A DNA stretch of 64,000 nucleotides from positions 1 to 64,000 of the forward strand of contig NZ_RRYH01000003.1 of NCBI RefSeq assembly GCF_004010155.1. The letters are read 5' to 3'. Every line of letters starts with the position of its first letter. The stretch's first letter is position 1. This stretch comes from Solirhodobacter olei. GTDB taxonomy: Bacteria > Pseudomonadota > Alphaproteobacteria > Rhodobacterales > Rhodobacteraceae. The position numbers and the translations under genes are program-made. This document shows positions 8,041-16,606 of this stretch, piece after piece. Below the pieces are notes generated by a model. The model ran no database searches. It worked only from the letters and a program-made list of their open reading frames with translations, and was not told the origin of the DNA.

Positions 8041-10592
8041 CACGCCGCGCCCTCCTGCGCAGCCTCACGGCGCTGGTCCTCGCCGCGCCGGGCTGGCGGG
8101 CATGGGCCGGGGAGGGGGGCGCGCAGCCGGTCTTCCTGATCCTGGACGGCGTGGCAGGCGATGTGCCGCCCGAGGTGATGCGCCCGCTTCTTGCCGCGCT
8201 GGAACGCGCCCGGCTCCCGGCGGGCTTCCTGCTGCGCCCCGGCGGCGAGGGCGCGCGGCCGGGCATCCGACCGGGCGGGGCAGGGGACCCGACGATGCGG
8301 CTGGTGCGCGACTACCTCCTGGCCGCGCCGGAGCTGGGAGAACCGATCGCATGGGCGCCGGGCCTGGCCGAGGCGCGGCCATATTTCCAGCTGCGCGCGG
8401 CCGAGAGCGCGCGCGCCGAGGCCGCGCGCCTGCTGCCGCCGGGGCCGGAGCCGGGGGCGGCGGCCCTCGCGCCCGTCACGCTGGCCACGGCGGGACAGGG
8501 CCAGCCCATGGACCTGTCCGGCATCCGGGCGATGGGATTCCGCAACCTCGCCTTCCTTGACGCGACCGGCGCGCCCGGCGCCTCGGACCGCTGCGGGGCG
8601 GCGATGCCCTGCCTGCGCGGCAGCCTCTCCTGGCAGCCCGGGGTGCCGCTCGCAGGCCCGCTTGCCCGCTATGGCGTGAGCGGGCCGGTGCAGCTGATCC
8701 TGCCGCTCGACCGGCTCGCGGCACTAGGCCCCGCCGCGCGGGAGGCGGAGATCGCCCGCGTCATCGGTGATATTGCCGACGGCATCGGTGCGGGCCGGCT
8801 GTCCGCCGCTTTGCCGCGTGACAATGTGCTGTGGTTTGCCGCGGATACCGCCCGTTTTGTTGGCCTGCTCGTCGTCCCGCCTGCCGATCCGGCCCGCCGG
8901 GCGGAATTCGCCGCTTTCACCGCCGCGCTGAACCGGGCCGGGATCGTCTACAGCCTCGTCGAACCCGGGTCCCGTGCAGGGCCGGCCGACTGCGTCGACC
9001 TGCGCCCCGGCGGCCCCCCACTGGCGCCGGGCGGTCCAGCCCCCTGCGTCTTCCTGCGTGCCGGGGCGGCCCCGGCCGGGCCGCTTGCCGCGGCGGGGGT
9101 GGTGGCGGTGCTCGACCCTTCGGGCCCTGCGACGCCGCGGCTCGACCCCGAAGGCATCCTGCATCTTCCCGCCCCGCCGGTGGCCCTGGCTCTGGCCGGG
9201 CGCGAGGCGGGTCAGGACCCGGCCGCGGGGCTGCGCGACCTGGTCCTGACCGCCGCGCCCGAGGCCTATGCCGACGGCCATGATCGCGATCGCATCCTGC
9301 AGGGGCTGGCCGGGCTGAAGGCGCGCGGACCGACCGAGTTCCGCCCCCTTCCGGCCTATCTGCGCGGCCTCCTGCCCGCCGATCCGGTCGAGGCGCTGAT
9401 GCGCACAACCCGGCGCGACGCCCTTGCCGACCCGCCGGCCCCGCCCGACGACAGCCCGGCGCGGCAGGCGGCCCTGCGCGAGGATGCCCGCGTCGCCTTC
9501 GCCTATTTCACCCGGATGAGCGAGCGGTCGACCGGCCTCTACGCCTCCGCCGTCTTCGACGGGCCGCAGTCGCGCAGCCTGCAGCGCATGCTGACCATGT
9601 GGGACTTCGCCAACCTGATCCAGGGCGTCCTGGCCGCGCATGAGCTGGGCCTGATGAGCGACGACGACTACCGCGCCCGCGCCCGCGCCATCCTCGGCAA
9701 TCTTCCGGCAGGGCGCATCGCCGGGCTGACACTCCCCAACAGCGAGATCGACACCAGCCGCCGCGCTGCCCGCGCCTGGGATTACAATCCCTTCGACACC
9801 GGCCACCTTCTGAGCGCGCTGCACGAGCTGAACCGTCACCCGCTCTCGCGCGGGCTGGCGGAACCCCATGTCGAGAAGTGGCAGATTTCTCGCACGGTGG
9901 TGGGGGGGCGGATCCAATGGGTCTCCAACGGGCGGCTCGCGCCGGCGCCGGCTTCGCAATACTCCCATTACACCGCCCGCGCCTTCGCCCTCTGGGGGAT
10001 CGCTGCGAACAGCCCCTATGACACCCCCGCCACCCTGCCCGAGACCGACCGGCAGATGGCGCTGCTCTACACCGTCGCCGATATCGGCTCGCTCGGAACC
10101 GAGCCGATGCTGGTCGAGGGGGTGGAGATGGGCCTCTCGCCGCCCTCGGCCTATCTCTCCGACGTGCTCTTCTTCGCCCAGAAGCGCGCCTATGCGGAAA
10201 GCGGCGAGCTTTACTGCGTCTCGGAAGGGCCGATCGACCGCGCGCCCTGGTTCGTCTACGAGGGCCTCCGCGTCGACCGGCCCGACGATCCCTGGATGGT
10301 CGAGCCGATCAGCCGCGCCCCGGAATACGACAGCGCCGCCTTCCGGGCGTCGATGCGGCTGGTCAGCCCGAAGGCGGCCTTCCTCTGGGCCGCGATGCGG
10401 CCTGGGTCCTATTCGGACCTGCTTCTTGCCTATGTCCGCGCCCGGGCGCGGCTGGAAAAGGGCGGCTACGCCTCCGGCATCTATGCCAAGACCGGCAAGC
10501 CCACCGCTTTCTACACCGATATCAACACCAACGGCGTCATTCTTCAGGCGATCGCCTATATCCTGCGCGGCCGCAGGCCGAGGCCCGTGTGA
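8031..10592 (+). CDS. Exported DUF3131 protein, polysaccharide-associated
   Basis: An 853-residue exported protein. ATG at 8031 is chosen because GGAGG at about 8018-8022 is well spaced; the GTG at 8016 overlaps that site. The N-terminus reads PVTRRALLRSLTALVLAAPG, a Tat/Sec-like signal. Residues to about 470 form a divergent region with deacetylase-like remnants. The C-terminal 370 residues are a DUF3131 alpha/alpha-toroid type domain (MLTMWDFANLIQGVLAAHEL, AWDYNPFDTGHLL, WQISRTVVGGRI, MLVEGVEMGLSPPSAYLSDVL, YTDINTNGVILQAIAYIL). Divergence from the GH18-NodB-GT2 fusion across 141 bp suggests joint work on one exopolysaccharide in the periplasm. Enzymatic activity is unknown. Confidence 0.75.
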   Translation: MPVTRRALLRSLTALVLAAPGWRAWAGEGGAQPVFLILDGVAGDVPPEVMRPLLAALERARLPAGFLLRPGGEGARPGIRPGGAGDPTMRLVRDYLLAAPELGEPIAWAPGLAEARPYFQLRAAESARAEAARLLPPGPEPGAAALAPVTLATAGQGQPMDLSGIRAMGFRNLAFLDATGAPGASDRCGAAMPCLRGSLSWQPGVPLAGPLARYGVSGPVQLILPLDRLAALGPAAREAEIARVIGDIADGIGAGRLSAALPRDNVLWFAADTARFVGLLVVPPADPARRAEFAAFTAALNRAGIVYSLVEPGSRAGPADCVDLRPGGPPLAPGGPAPCVFLRAGAAPAGPLAAAGVVAVLDPSGPATPRLDPEGILHLPAPPVALALAGREAGQDPAAGLRDLVLTAAPEAYADGHDRDRILQGLAGLKARGPTEFRPLPAYLRGLLPADPVEALMRTTRRDALADPPAPPDDSPARQAALREDARVAFAYFTRMSERSTGLYASAVFDGPQSRSLQRMLTMWDFANLIQGVLAAHELGLMSDDDYRARARAILGNLPAGRIAGLTLPNSEIDTSRRAARAWDYNPFDTGHLLSALHELNRHPLSRGLAEPHVEKWQISRTVVGGRIQWVSNGRLAPAPASQYSHYTARAFALWGIAANSPYDTPATLPETDRQMALLYTVADIGSLGTEPMLVEGVEMGLSPPSAYLSDVLFFAQKRAYAESGELYCVSEGPIDRAPWFVYEGLRVDRPDDPWMVEPISRAPEYDSAAFRASMRLVSPKAAFLWAAMRPGSYSDLLLAYVRARARLEKGGYASGIYAKTGKPTAFYTDINTNGVILQAIAYILRGRRPRPV

Positions 10593-10598
10593 GCCGTC

Positions 10599-11561
10599 TC
10601 AGCCGCCGCGCCGCGCCGTCGCGCGGCCAAGCGCGGCGAGGTAATCCTGTCGTGCCCGGGCGCGGTGGCGGGCAAGCGCCACGGCCTCCGCGGGCGGGAT
10701 CGCGCTGAACCGCACCGCATCGCGCGGGCGAAGCTGGGCGAATCCGTCAAGATCGGCATCCACCACCGTCGCGATCTTCGGATAGCCGCCGGTCGTCTGG
10801 TGATCGGCCAGAAGCACCACCGGCACCCCGTCGCCCGCCACCTGGACCGAGCCGCGCAGGATCGCCTCCGACGGGATGCCGAGTGCCGCCTCCGGCACTA
10901 GCGCCGGGCCGGAGAGGCGCACGCCCATCCGGTCATAGGCGTCGGAGAGCGTGTAGCGGGCGGACAGGAACGCCTCCACCGCCTCCGCCCCGAAGAAGCG
11001 GTCCTGTGGGCCGAGGACCACGCGCGCCGTGTGGCGGGGCCGGGCGATGACCGGGCAGGGGATCGGGCCTTCGAGCACGGGGCGGATCTGTGCCTCGGCA
11101 ATCTCGATCGCCTGTCCGGTGCGGATCACCCCGCCGCCGAGGCCCGAAAGCGCATGGGTCGAGGCGCTGCCGAGCCAGTCCCCGGCCTGAAGCGCACCGG
11201 CGAAGGCAACGTAGCACCAGCTGCCCCAGGGACCGGGGCGGATCACCAGCCGCTCGCCCTCGCGGAGCGTGAGGATGTGCCAGGAGCCGAGCGGCCCGCC
11301 AGCGGCCTCGACGATGAACCCGCCGCCGGCGATGGCGAGGGTCACGGCGCCTTCGCTGCAGGAGAGGGTCAGCCCGCCGCGCGAGACCTCGATCCCTGCC
11401 GCGCCGGGCGCATTGCCGAGCGCGGTGTTCGCGGCGGCGAGCGCCAGCCGGTCCATCGCGCCGGATTCCGGCACGCCGAATCGCATGCGCCCCATCCGCC
11501 CGCCGTCCTGCACCGAGACGAGCGGCCCCGCGAAGCCGATCTTCAGCCGCGCGCCGCTCAT
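10599..11561 (-). CDS. pxpC: 5-oxoprolinase subunit C (biotin-dependent carboxylase-like)
   Basis: A 320-residue KipA/PxpC protein, one of three subunits that hydrolyse 5-oxoproline to glutamate with ATP. Signatures are FAGPLVSVQDGGRMGRMRFGVPESGAMDRLALAAAN at the N-terminus (given in part), GSWCYVAFAG, DRFFGAEAVEAF and VLLADHQTTGGYPKIATVV. The start at 11561 is fixed by an ATGA overlap with the stop of pxpB; a longer upstream reading runs through pxpB in another frame. It is last in the leftward order pxpA-pxpB-pxpC. The tail HRARARQDYLAALG is normal for the family. Confidence 0.92.
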   Translation of the reverse strand: MSGARLKIGFAGPLVSVQDGGRMGRMRFGVPESGAMDRLALAAANTALGNAPGAAGIEVSRGGLTLSCSEGAVTLAIAGGGFIVEAAGGPLGSWHILTLREGERLVIRPGPWGSWCYVAFAGALQAGDWLGSASTHALSGLGGGVIRTGQAIEIAEAQIRPVLEGPIPCPVIARPRHTARVVLGPQDRFFGAEAVEAFLSARYTLSDAYDRMGVRLSGPALVPEAALGIPSEAILRGSVQVAGDGVPVVLLADHQTTGGYPKIATVVDADLDGFAQLRPRDAVRFSAIPPAEAVALARHRARARQDYLAALGRATARRGG

Positions 11562-12241
11562 GCCTTGCCCTCCGCCCGGGCGAAATCGTCCCGGCCGACC
11601 CGGCGGAAGATCACCTTGTCGCCAACGTCGAACAGGAAGGGCCGGTCGGGATCGCCGGTCAGGATCGGCGTCGGCGAGCGGCCGATGACCCACCAGCCCG
11701 TGGGCATGGTCAGCGTGGTCACAAGGCATTGTGCCCCGGCCACGATCAGGCTGCCCGCCGGGATGCCGCGCACCGGCGCAGGCTTGCGCGGCTGGCGGAT
11801 CGCCTCCGGCACCCCGGCGAGATAGGCGTAGCCGGGCGCGAAGCCGTACATGAAGACGCGGTAGTCGCCGGCCAGATGGGCCGCGATCACCGCTTCCACG
11901 CTCATCCCGCAAAGCTCGGCCAGAGCGGGCAGGTCGGGGGCGAGGTCCCCCTCGTAGCAGGCCAGAACCTCGCGTACCGCCGGGTCCGGACGCGGCCCGG
12001 CCTTTGCGCCGAGCAGGGCACGGAGCGCGGCCTCGGCCGCCGCGTGATCGGTCTCCAGCGGGTCGAAATCCACCAGCAGGTTTACATAGGCCGGGATCGC
12101 CTCGCGGAACCCGGGAAAGGGGGCGGCCGCCAGCGCGCCGTCAAGCCGCAGCACGGCCTCATGCGCGGCATCGCTGATCTCGCTGCCGAATTCGACCAGG
12201 AGGGCATGCTCGGCCACCGGCCGGAACGCGGGATCCGCCAT
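11558..12241 (-). CDS. pxpB: 5-oxoprolinase subunit B
   Basis: A 227-residue KipI/PxpB (allophanate hydrolase subunit 1 family) protein. The key stretches are HALLVEFGSEISD, PAYVNLLVDFDPLETD, YGFAPGYAYLAGVPEAIRQPRK (middle of the protein) and the C-terminal PTGWWVIGRSPTPI. The GFAPGYAYL segment is the family hallmark. Three bases separate its start from the pxpA stop, and its own stop overlaps the pxpC start (ATGA), so the three subunits should be translated in coupled fashion. Confidence 0.93.
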   Translation of the reverse strand: MADPAFRPVAEHALLVEFGSEISDAAHEAVLRLDGALAAAPFPGFREAIPAYVNLLVDFDPLETDHAAAEAALRALLGAKAGPRPDPAVREVLACYEGDLAPDLPALAELCGMSVEAVIAAHLAGDYRVFMYGFAPGYAYLAGVPEAIRQPRKPAPVRGIPAGSLIVAGAQCLVTTLTMPTGWWVIGRSPTPILTGDPDRPFLFDVGDKVIFRRVGRDDFARAEGKA

Positions 12242-12244
12242 GGC

Positions 12245-13012
12245 TCAGCCGGCGAGGAAGGGGGCGACGGTGACGCCCGCACCCGCCAGGCGCGCGCGGA
12301 TCTGCCCGGCGGTGGCGACGGCGACCGGGTTGTCGCCATGCACGCAGACCGATTGCGCGGCGAGCGGGATCGCCTCGCCCTCGATCGTCGGCATCCGCCC
12401 GCTTTCAAGGAAACGGATCAGCCGCTCGGCGGCCTCGTCGGCGTCATGCAGCATCGCGCCCGGCCGCGACCGGGGCACGAGCTGTCCGTCGGGCATGTAG
12501 GCGCGGTCGGCGAAGATCTCCGAGAACACCGGGGCGCCTGCGGTCCGTGCCGCCCGCTCCAGCGCGGTGCCGGATATTGCGAGGATCGAGAGCCCGCCGG
12601 GCAGAGCCTGCACCGCGGCCACGATCGCCTCGGCCACCGCCATGTCGGCCGCCGCGAGATTGCCGAGCGCGCCATGCGGTTTCACGTAGCGCACCTCCAC
12701 CGGCACCAGGGCCGCGACATGGACGAGCGCGCCGATCTGCGCCGCAACCATCCGGCCGATCTCGGCCGGGGTCATCGGGATCACCCGGCGCCCGAAGCCC
12801 TCGCGGTCCGGATAGCCCGGATGGGCGCCCACAATCACGCCGCGCGCATCGGCGAGCTTCAGGGTCTCGAACATCGTCTCCGGATCGCTGGCATGGCCGC
12901 CGCAGGCGATGTTGGCGGAAGTAACGATGCCCAGCATCTCCTTGTCATCGCCCATTTTCCACGGGCCGAAGCCCTCGCCCAGATCGGAGTTGAGGTCGAT
13001 CACCTGCGCCAT
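12245..13012 (-). CDS. pxpA: 5-oxoprolinase subunit A (LamB/YcsF family)
   Basis: A 255-residue LamB/YcsF protein starting MAQVIDLNSDLGEGFGPW at 13012. Family motifs in order are SANIACGGHASDP, VGAHPGYPDREGFGRR, VRYVKPHGAL, VFSEIFADRAY and CVHGDNP near the end. It forms the 5-oxoprolinase complex with the two downstream subunits, recycling the pyroglutamate formed from glutamate or glutamine. The longer in-frame extension to 13174 is rejected because it overlaps the divergent oxidase gene and lacks family similarity. The pxp operon and the oxidase share a 119-bp divergent promoter region. Confidence 0.93.
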   Translation of the reverse strand: MAQVIDLNSDLGEGFGPWKMGDDKEMLGIVTSANIACGGHASDPETMFETLKLADARGVIVGAHPGYPDREGFGRRVIPMTPAEIGRMVAAQIGALVHVAALVPVEVRYVKPHGALGNLAAADMAVAEAIVAAVQALPGGLSILAISGTALERAARTAGAPVFSEIFADRAYMPDGQLVPRSRPGAMLHDADEAAERLIRFLESGRMPTIEGEAIPLAAQSVCVHGDNPVAVATAGQIRARLAGAGVTVAPFLAG

Positions 13013-13131
13013 GTCCTGTCCTTGCCTTGAATGCCGGAGAAGGGATTGCCCCGGCAACGGCGGCATATTGACCGGCGAATCCGCCTCCGGCAATGGTGGG
13101 CGGGCGGCGATCCGCCGACCAAGGCAAGGGG

Positions 13132-14394
13132 ATGACGATGAGCGGCGTGGCAAGGTTCTCTCTCTGGGACGCATCTGCGGAAGAGGCAGAGACCGACGCG
13201 CCGCTGGGCGGCGACCGGACCACCGATCTCGCCATCGTCGGCGGGGGCTTCACCGGGCTTTCGACAGCACTTCATGCCGCAGCCGCGGGCATGGGCGTGC
13301 AGGTGCTGGAGGCCGAGAAGATCGGCTTCGGCGGCTCGGGCCGCAACGTTGGCCTCGTCAACGCCGGGCTCTGGGTGCCGCCGGCCGAGGTGCTGTCGCA
13401 TATGGGCCAAGCCGAGGGACGGGCGCTGCTGGACTTCCTCGGCGCCGCGCCAGCCTATGTCTTCGATCTGATCGAAAAGCACCAGATCCGCTGCGAGCCG
13501 ACGCGGACGGGCACCATCCACGCCGCCCATTCGACGAAGGGCTACGAGGATCTTGCGCGCAGGGCAGAGGGCTGGAAGGCGCTCGGCGCCCCCGTGGATC
13601 TGCTTTCGCGCGAAGAAACCCGGGCGCGGACCGGAAGCGCGGCCTTCTACGGCGGCCTTCTCGACCGGCGGGCAGGGACGATCAACCCGATGGGCTATGC
13701 CCGCGGCCTCGCCCGCGCGGCACGGGCGGCGGGGGCGGAGATCAGCACCGGCACCCCGGCCCTGTCGCTGGAGCGGGCGGGTGAGGGCTGGCGGATCCGC
13801 ACCCCCTCGGGCACGGTCACCGCGCGCTACGTGGTGCTGGCGACCAACGCCTACAGCGGCGCGCTCTGGCCCGGGCTTTCCCGCAGCTTCACGCCGCTGA
13901 ACTTCTTCCAGATCGCGACGGAGCCGCTGGGCAGCCGCGTTTCCCACATCCTGCCGGAGCGGCAGGGCCTCTGGGACACCGCGCCGATCATGTTCTCGTT
14001 CCGGCGGGACGCGGCGGGGCGGCTGATCCTCGGCTCGATGGGGTCGGTCTCCGCGCTCTCCGAGCGCTGGGCGCGGCGGCGCCTGGCGCGGCTTTACCCC
14101 GAGCTTGGCCCTGTGCGGTTCGAAGCCCCCTGGCACGGCCGCATCGCCATGACGCCGGACCATTTCCCGAAGATCCACCGGCTGGCCGAGGGGCTTTACA
14201 CGCCGATGGGTTATTCAGGGCGCGGCATCACCACGGGCACCGTCTTCGGCCGGGCCGTCGCCGCGCTTCTCACCGGCGGGCCGGCGGAACTGCCGCTGCC
14301 CCTGACCGAGCCGAAGCCGGTCGCCGGCCGGGCATTGCGGGAGGCGTTCTACGCCTCTGCCTTCGCGGCGGCGCAGTTGGCGCGCAGCCTTTGA
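13132..14394 (+). CDS. FAD-dependent amine/amino-acid oxidase (DAO family)
   Basis: A flavoprotein of about 420 residues with the DAO/PuuB-like fold. The Rossmann motif LAIVGGGFTGLSTALHAAAA lies near residue 33, followed by the second signature GFGGSGRNVGLVNAG. ATNAYSG and the C-terminal YSGRGITTGTVFGRAVA close the FAD site. The start could be 13132 (MTMSGV) or 13138; purine-rich AAGGCAAGGGG precedes both. It is divergent from pxpABC, so it may feed glutamate or gamma-glutamyl metabolism, as gamma-glutamylputrescine oxidases do. The substrate is unproven. It converges on purC with a 6-bp gap. Confidence 0.83.
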   Translation: MTMSGVARFSLWDASAEEAETDAPLGGDRTTDLAIVGGGFTGLSTALHAAAAGMGVQVLEAEKIGFGGSGRNVGLVNAGLWVPPAEVLSHMGQAEGRALLDFLGAAPAYVFDLIEKHQIRCEPTRTGTIHAAHSTKGYEDLARRAEGWKALGAPVDLLSREETRARTGSAAFYGGLLDRRAGTINPMGYARGLARAARAAGAEISTGTPALSLERAGEGWRIRTPSGTVTARYVVLATNAYSGALWPGLSRSFTPLNFFQIATEPLGSRVSHILPERQGLWDTAPIMFSFRRDAAGRLILGSMGSVSALSERWARRRLARLYPELGPVRFEAPWHGRIAMTPDHFPKIHRLAEGLYTPMGYSGRGITTGTVFGRAVAALLTGGPAELPLPLTEPKPVAGRALREAFYASAFAAAQLARSL

Positions 14395-14400
14395 GACCGC

Positions 14401-15348
14401 TCAGGCGGTGAAATAGGGCGCGAGGTTGGCGCGGACGCGGTCCAGCACCGTCTCGCCCGACAGATCGGGGACGAAGGGCGTGCCGGTGATCCGCTCGTAT
14501 GCCTCGGTATAGACGCGGCTGGTCTTCTCGATCATCTCGGCCGGGATCTCGGGCACGGGGTCGCGATAGGGATCGCAGCGCTCCGCCACCCAGGCGCGGA
14601 TCACGTCCTTGTCGAACGACGGTGGGCGGGTACCGGAGGCGAGCGCCGCCTCGTAGCCCTCAGCGATCCAGTAGCGCGAGGAATCCGGGGTGTGGATCTC
14701 GTCCGCCAGCAGGATCCGGCCGTCGCGGTCCAGGCCGAATTCGTACTTGGTGTCGACGAGGATCAGCCCGCGCTCCCGCGCCATCTCCTGCCCGCGCGCG
14801 AAGAGGCGCAGCGAATAATCCGCGACCTGATCCCATTGCGCCTGGGTCAGCAGCCCCTCGGCCACGATCTGCGCCGCCGTCAGCGGCTCGTCATGGCCGC
14901 CGTCGAAGGCCTTGGAGGTCGGCGTGATGATCGGCGTGGGCAGCGCCGCGTTGTCGCGCAGGCCACCCGGCAGGCGGTGGCCGTACATCTCGCGCTGGCC
15001 CTTCCTGTAAAGCGTCAGGATCGAGGTGCCCGTGGTCCCGGCCAGATAGCCGCGCACCACCATCTCCACCGGCAGGATCTCCAGCCTCTGGCCCAGCACG
15101 ACGTTCGGATCGGGATAGCCGAGCACGTGGTTGGGGCAGATGTCGCCCGTCGCCTCGAACCAGAAGCGGGCGACCTGGGTCAGCACCTGGCCCTTGTAGG
15201 GCACCGAGCAGAGGATCCGGTCGAAGGCCGACAGCCGGTCGGAGGAGATGATCAGCCGGCGTCCGTCCGGCAGGTCGTAATTGTCCCGCACCTTGCCGAA
15301 ATAGGGATTCGGCAGTTCCGGGATGACGGCTTTTTCCAGGATGCGCAT
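14401..15348 (-). CDS. purC: SAICAR synthetase
   Basis: A 315-residue phosphoribosylaminoimidazole-succinocarboxamide synthase of the longer, yeast/alphaproteobacterial type. Motifs are [46 protein letters not shown] and [14 protein letters not shown], which bind ATP and CAIR. It joins aspartate to CAIR in purine synthesis. The start [16 protein letters not shown] at 15348 fits the family; the 19-residue upstream reading is arginine-rich and unsupported. It is monocistronic, between a convergent oxidase and the zinc-ribbon gene. The length suggests it may be a second PurC alongside the short purC of the purine operon seen in many Rhodobacterales; that is inference. Confidence 0.93.
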   Translation of the reverse strand: MRILEKAVIPELPNPYFGKVRDNYDLPDGRRLIISSDRLSAFDRILCSVPYKGQVLTQVARFWFEATGDICPNHVLGYPDPNVVLGQRLEILPVEMVVRGYLAGTTGTSILTLYRKGQREMYGHRLPGGLRDNAALPTPIITPTSKAFDGGHDEPLTAAQIVAEGLLTQAQWDQVADYSLRLFARGQEMARERGLILVDTKYEFGLDRDGRILLADEIHTPDSSRYWIAEGYEAALASGTRPPSFDKDVIRAWVAERCDPYRDPVPEIPAEMIEKTSRVYTEAYERITGTPFVPDLSGETVLDRVRANLAPYFTA

Positions 15349-15459
15349 GGGGCCTCCGTCCGCAGGGCTCGCGCGTCTCATCCGCCGCCGGGGCCGCGGA
15401 GTCAACCGGGACCGGGGCCCGCGGGGCCGGCCGGTGCGGGCCGTGACCGCAAAAGCGGC

Positions 15460-16602
15460 TCAGTAGCCGTGGGTCTGCTGCCAGAACTGGTAGTAATAGG
15501 CCAGCGCCCCGGCGGCGATCAGCGCCACCACCACGGCGCCCGCGATCTTCCAGGCCGACCAGGGCCGCTCTCCCTGCACCCGGCCGGACTGGCCGTTGAC
15601 GACGAAGCGGTAGCTCTTTCCGCCGTACTTGTAGGCCGCCATCCAGACCGGCAGCAGGATATGCTTGAAGGTCTCGCCGGAAGCCTGCGTATCGATGGAG
15701 ATAATCCGCTGCTGGTCGCCGCCGATGTCGCGCCGCACGTCGGCCTCGATCACCTGGTCCATCCGCGCCCGCGCCTCGGCATGGCCGTCCTGCAGGCCGA
15801 CGGTGTAGCCCTCGGACTGGAAGCCCGCGAGGTAGTCCGGCGAATAGTCCCGAAGCTCCGCCAGCGTCCAGGGCTCCAGCGCGTCAAGGTAACGTTGCGG
15901 CAGGCCCTTGGAGGCCATCACCAGCACGTCGTCGAACCGCCGCCCGACCGTACCCGCCGCCGGGTACCAGGCGACATGGGGAACCTGCTCCGTTCGCTGC
16001 TCCATCCGGCCATTGACGTTCACTGTGACGGTGCGGGTCTCGTACCAGACCTCGCCGCGCTCGCCCTGGTAGGCTGACACGGTTTCGGCGTCGAAGGTCC
16101 AGTAGGGGACGTAGATGCCCGTGAGCGCGCGGCCCTTGCGGGCGTATTCCTGCAGGCCCGAGGGAGCGAACCAAAGCCGGCCCAGCCAGTCCGTCATGGC
16201 CTTCCGCGCCTCTGCCTCGCCAAGGGCGAAAGGGATCACCCCCTGCGGCTTGAAGCGCCGCGTGGCCCCGGTGCCGGCAACGACGGGCGTGGCGCAGAAC
16301 GGGCATTCGGAGGAATGCACGTCCGGCGGCAGCGTGAAGGCCGCGCCACAGGAGGGGCAGGTGACGTTCTGCACCGTCTCGAGCGCGGCGGAGGGCACGG
16401 CCTCGGCGACCGCGCTGAGATAGTCGAGCTCGGCGATCGTATCGGGGGCAAGGTTGCCGGCGCCGGCAATCGACTGCACGTGCCCGCAATGGTCGCAGAC
16501 AAGCGAGGTCTGCCCCGGCGCGAACCTCAGCTCCGCGCCGCAAGCCTCGCATTTGTAATGGATATCGGCGCCCGCCGATGCGCCCGCCCCGGCCTCGGCC
16601 AT
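15460..16602 (-). CDS. TFIIB-type zinc-ribbon membrane protein (YdjG-like)
   Basis: A 380-residue protein with two N-terminal Cys4 zinc ribbons (YKCEACGAELRF...LVCDHCGHV and VTCPSCGAAF...SECPFCATPV). A large middle domain follows (YVPYWTFDAETVSAYQGERG, HILLPVWMAAYKYGGKSY), then one C-terminal TM helix (IAGAVVVALIAAGALAYYY). It lies 4 bp after the SPFH gene on the same strand, so the two form an operon. In Bacillus subtilis the comparable pair YdjG/YdjI anchors PspA at damaged membranes; the same division of labour is inferred here. No PspA gene is visible in the window. Confidence 0.8.
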   Translation of the reverse strand: MAEAGAGASAGADIHYKCEACGAELRFAPGQTSLVCDHCGHVQSIAGAGNLAPDTIAELDYLSAVAEAVPSAALETVQNVTCPSCGAAFTLPPDVHSSECPFCATPVVAGTGATRRFKPQGVIPFALGEAEARKAMTDWLGRLWFAPSGLQEYARKGRALTGIYVPYWTFDAETVSAYQGERGEVWYETRTVTVNVNGRMEQRTEQVPHVAWYPAAGTVGRRFDDVLVMASKGLPQRYLDALEPWTLAELRDYSPDYLAGFQSEGYTVGLQDGHAEARARMDQVIEADVRRDIGGDQQRIISIDTQASGETFKHILLPVWMAAYKYGGKSYRFVVNGQSGRVQGERPWSAWKIAGAVVVALIAAGALAYYYQFWQQTHGY

Positions 16603-16606
16603 GGGG

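Noticed and set aside
11031-13030. Long rightward frames opposite pxpA/pxpB/pxpC
   Set aside because: GC-rich antisense shadows of a well-defined leftward operon.
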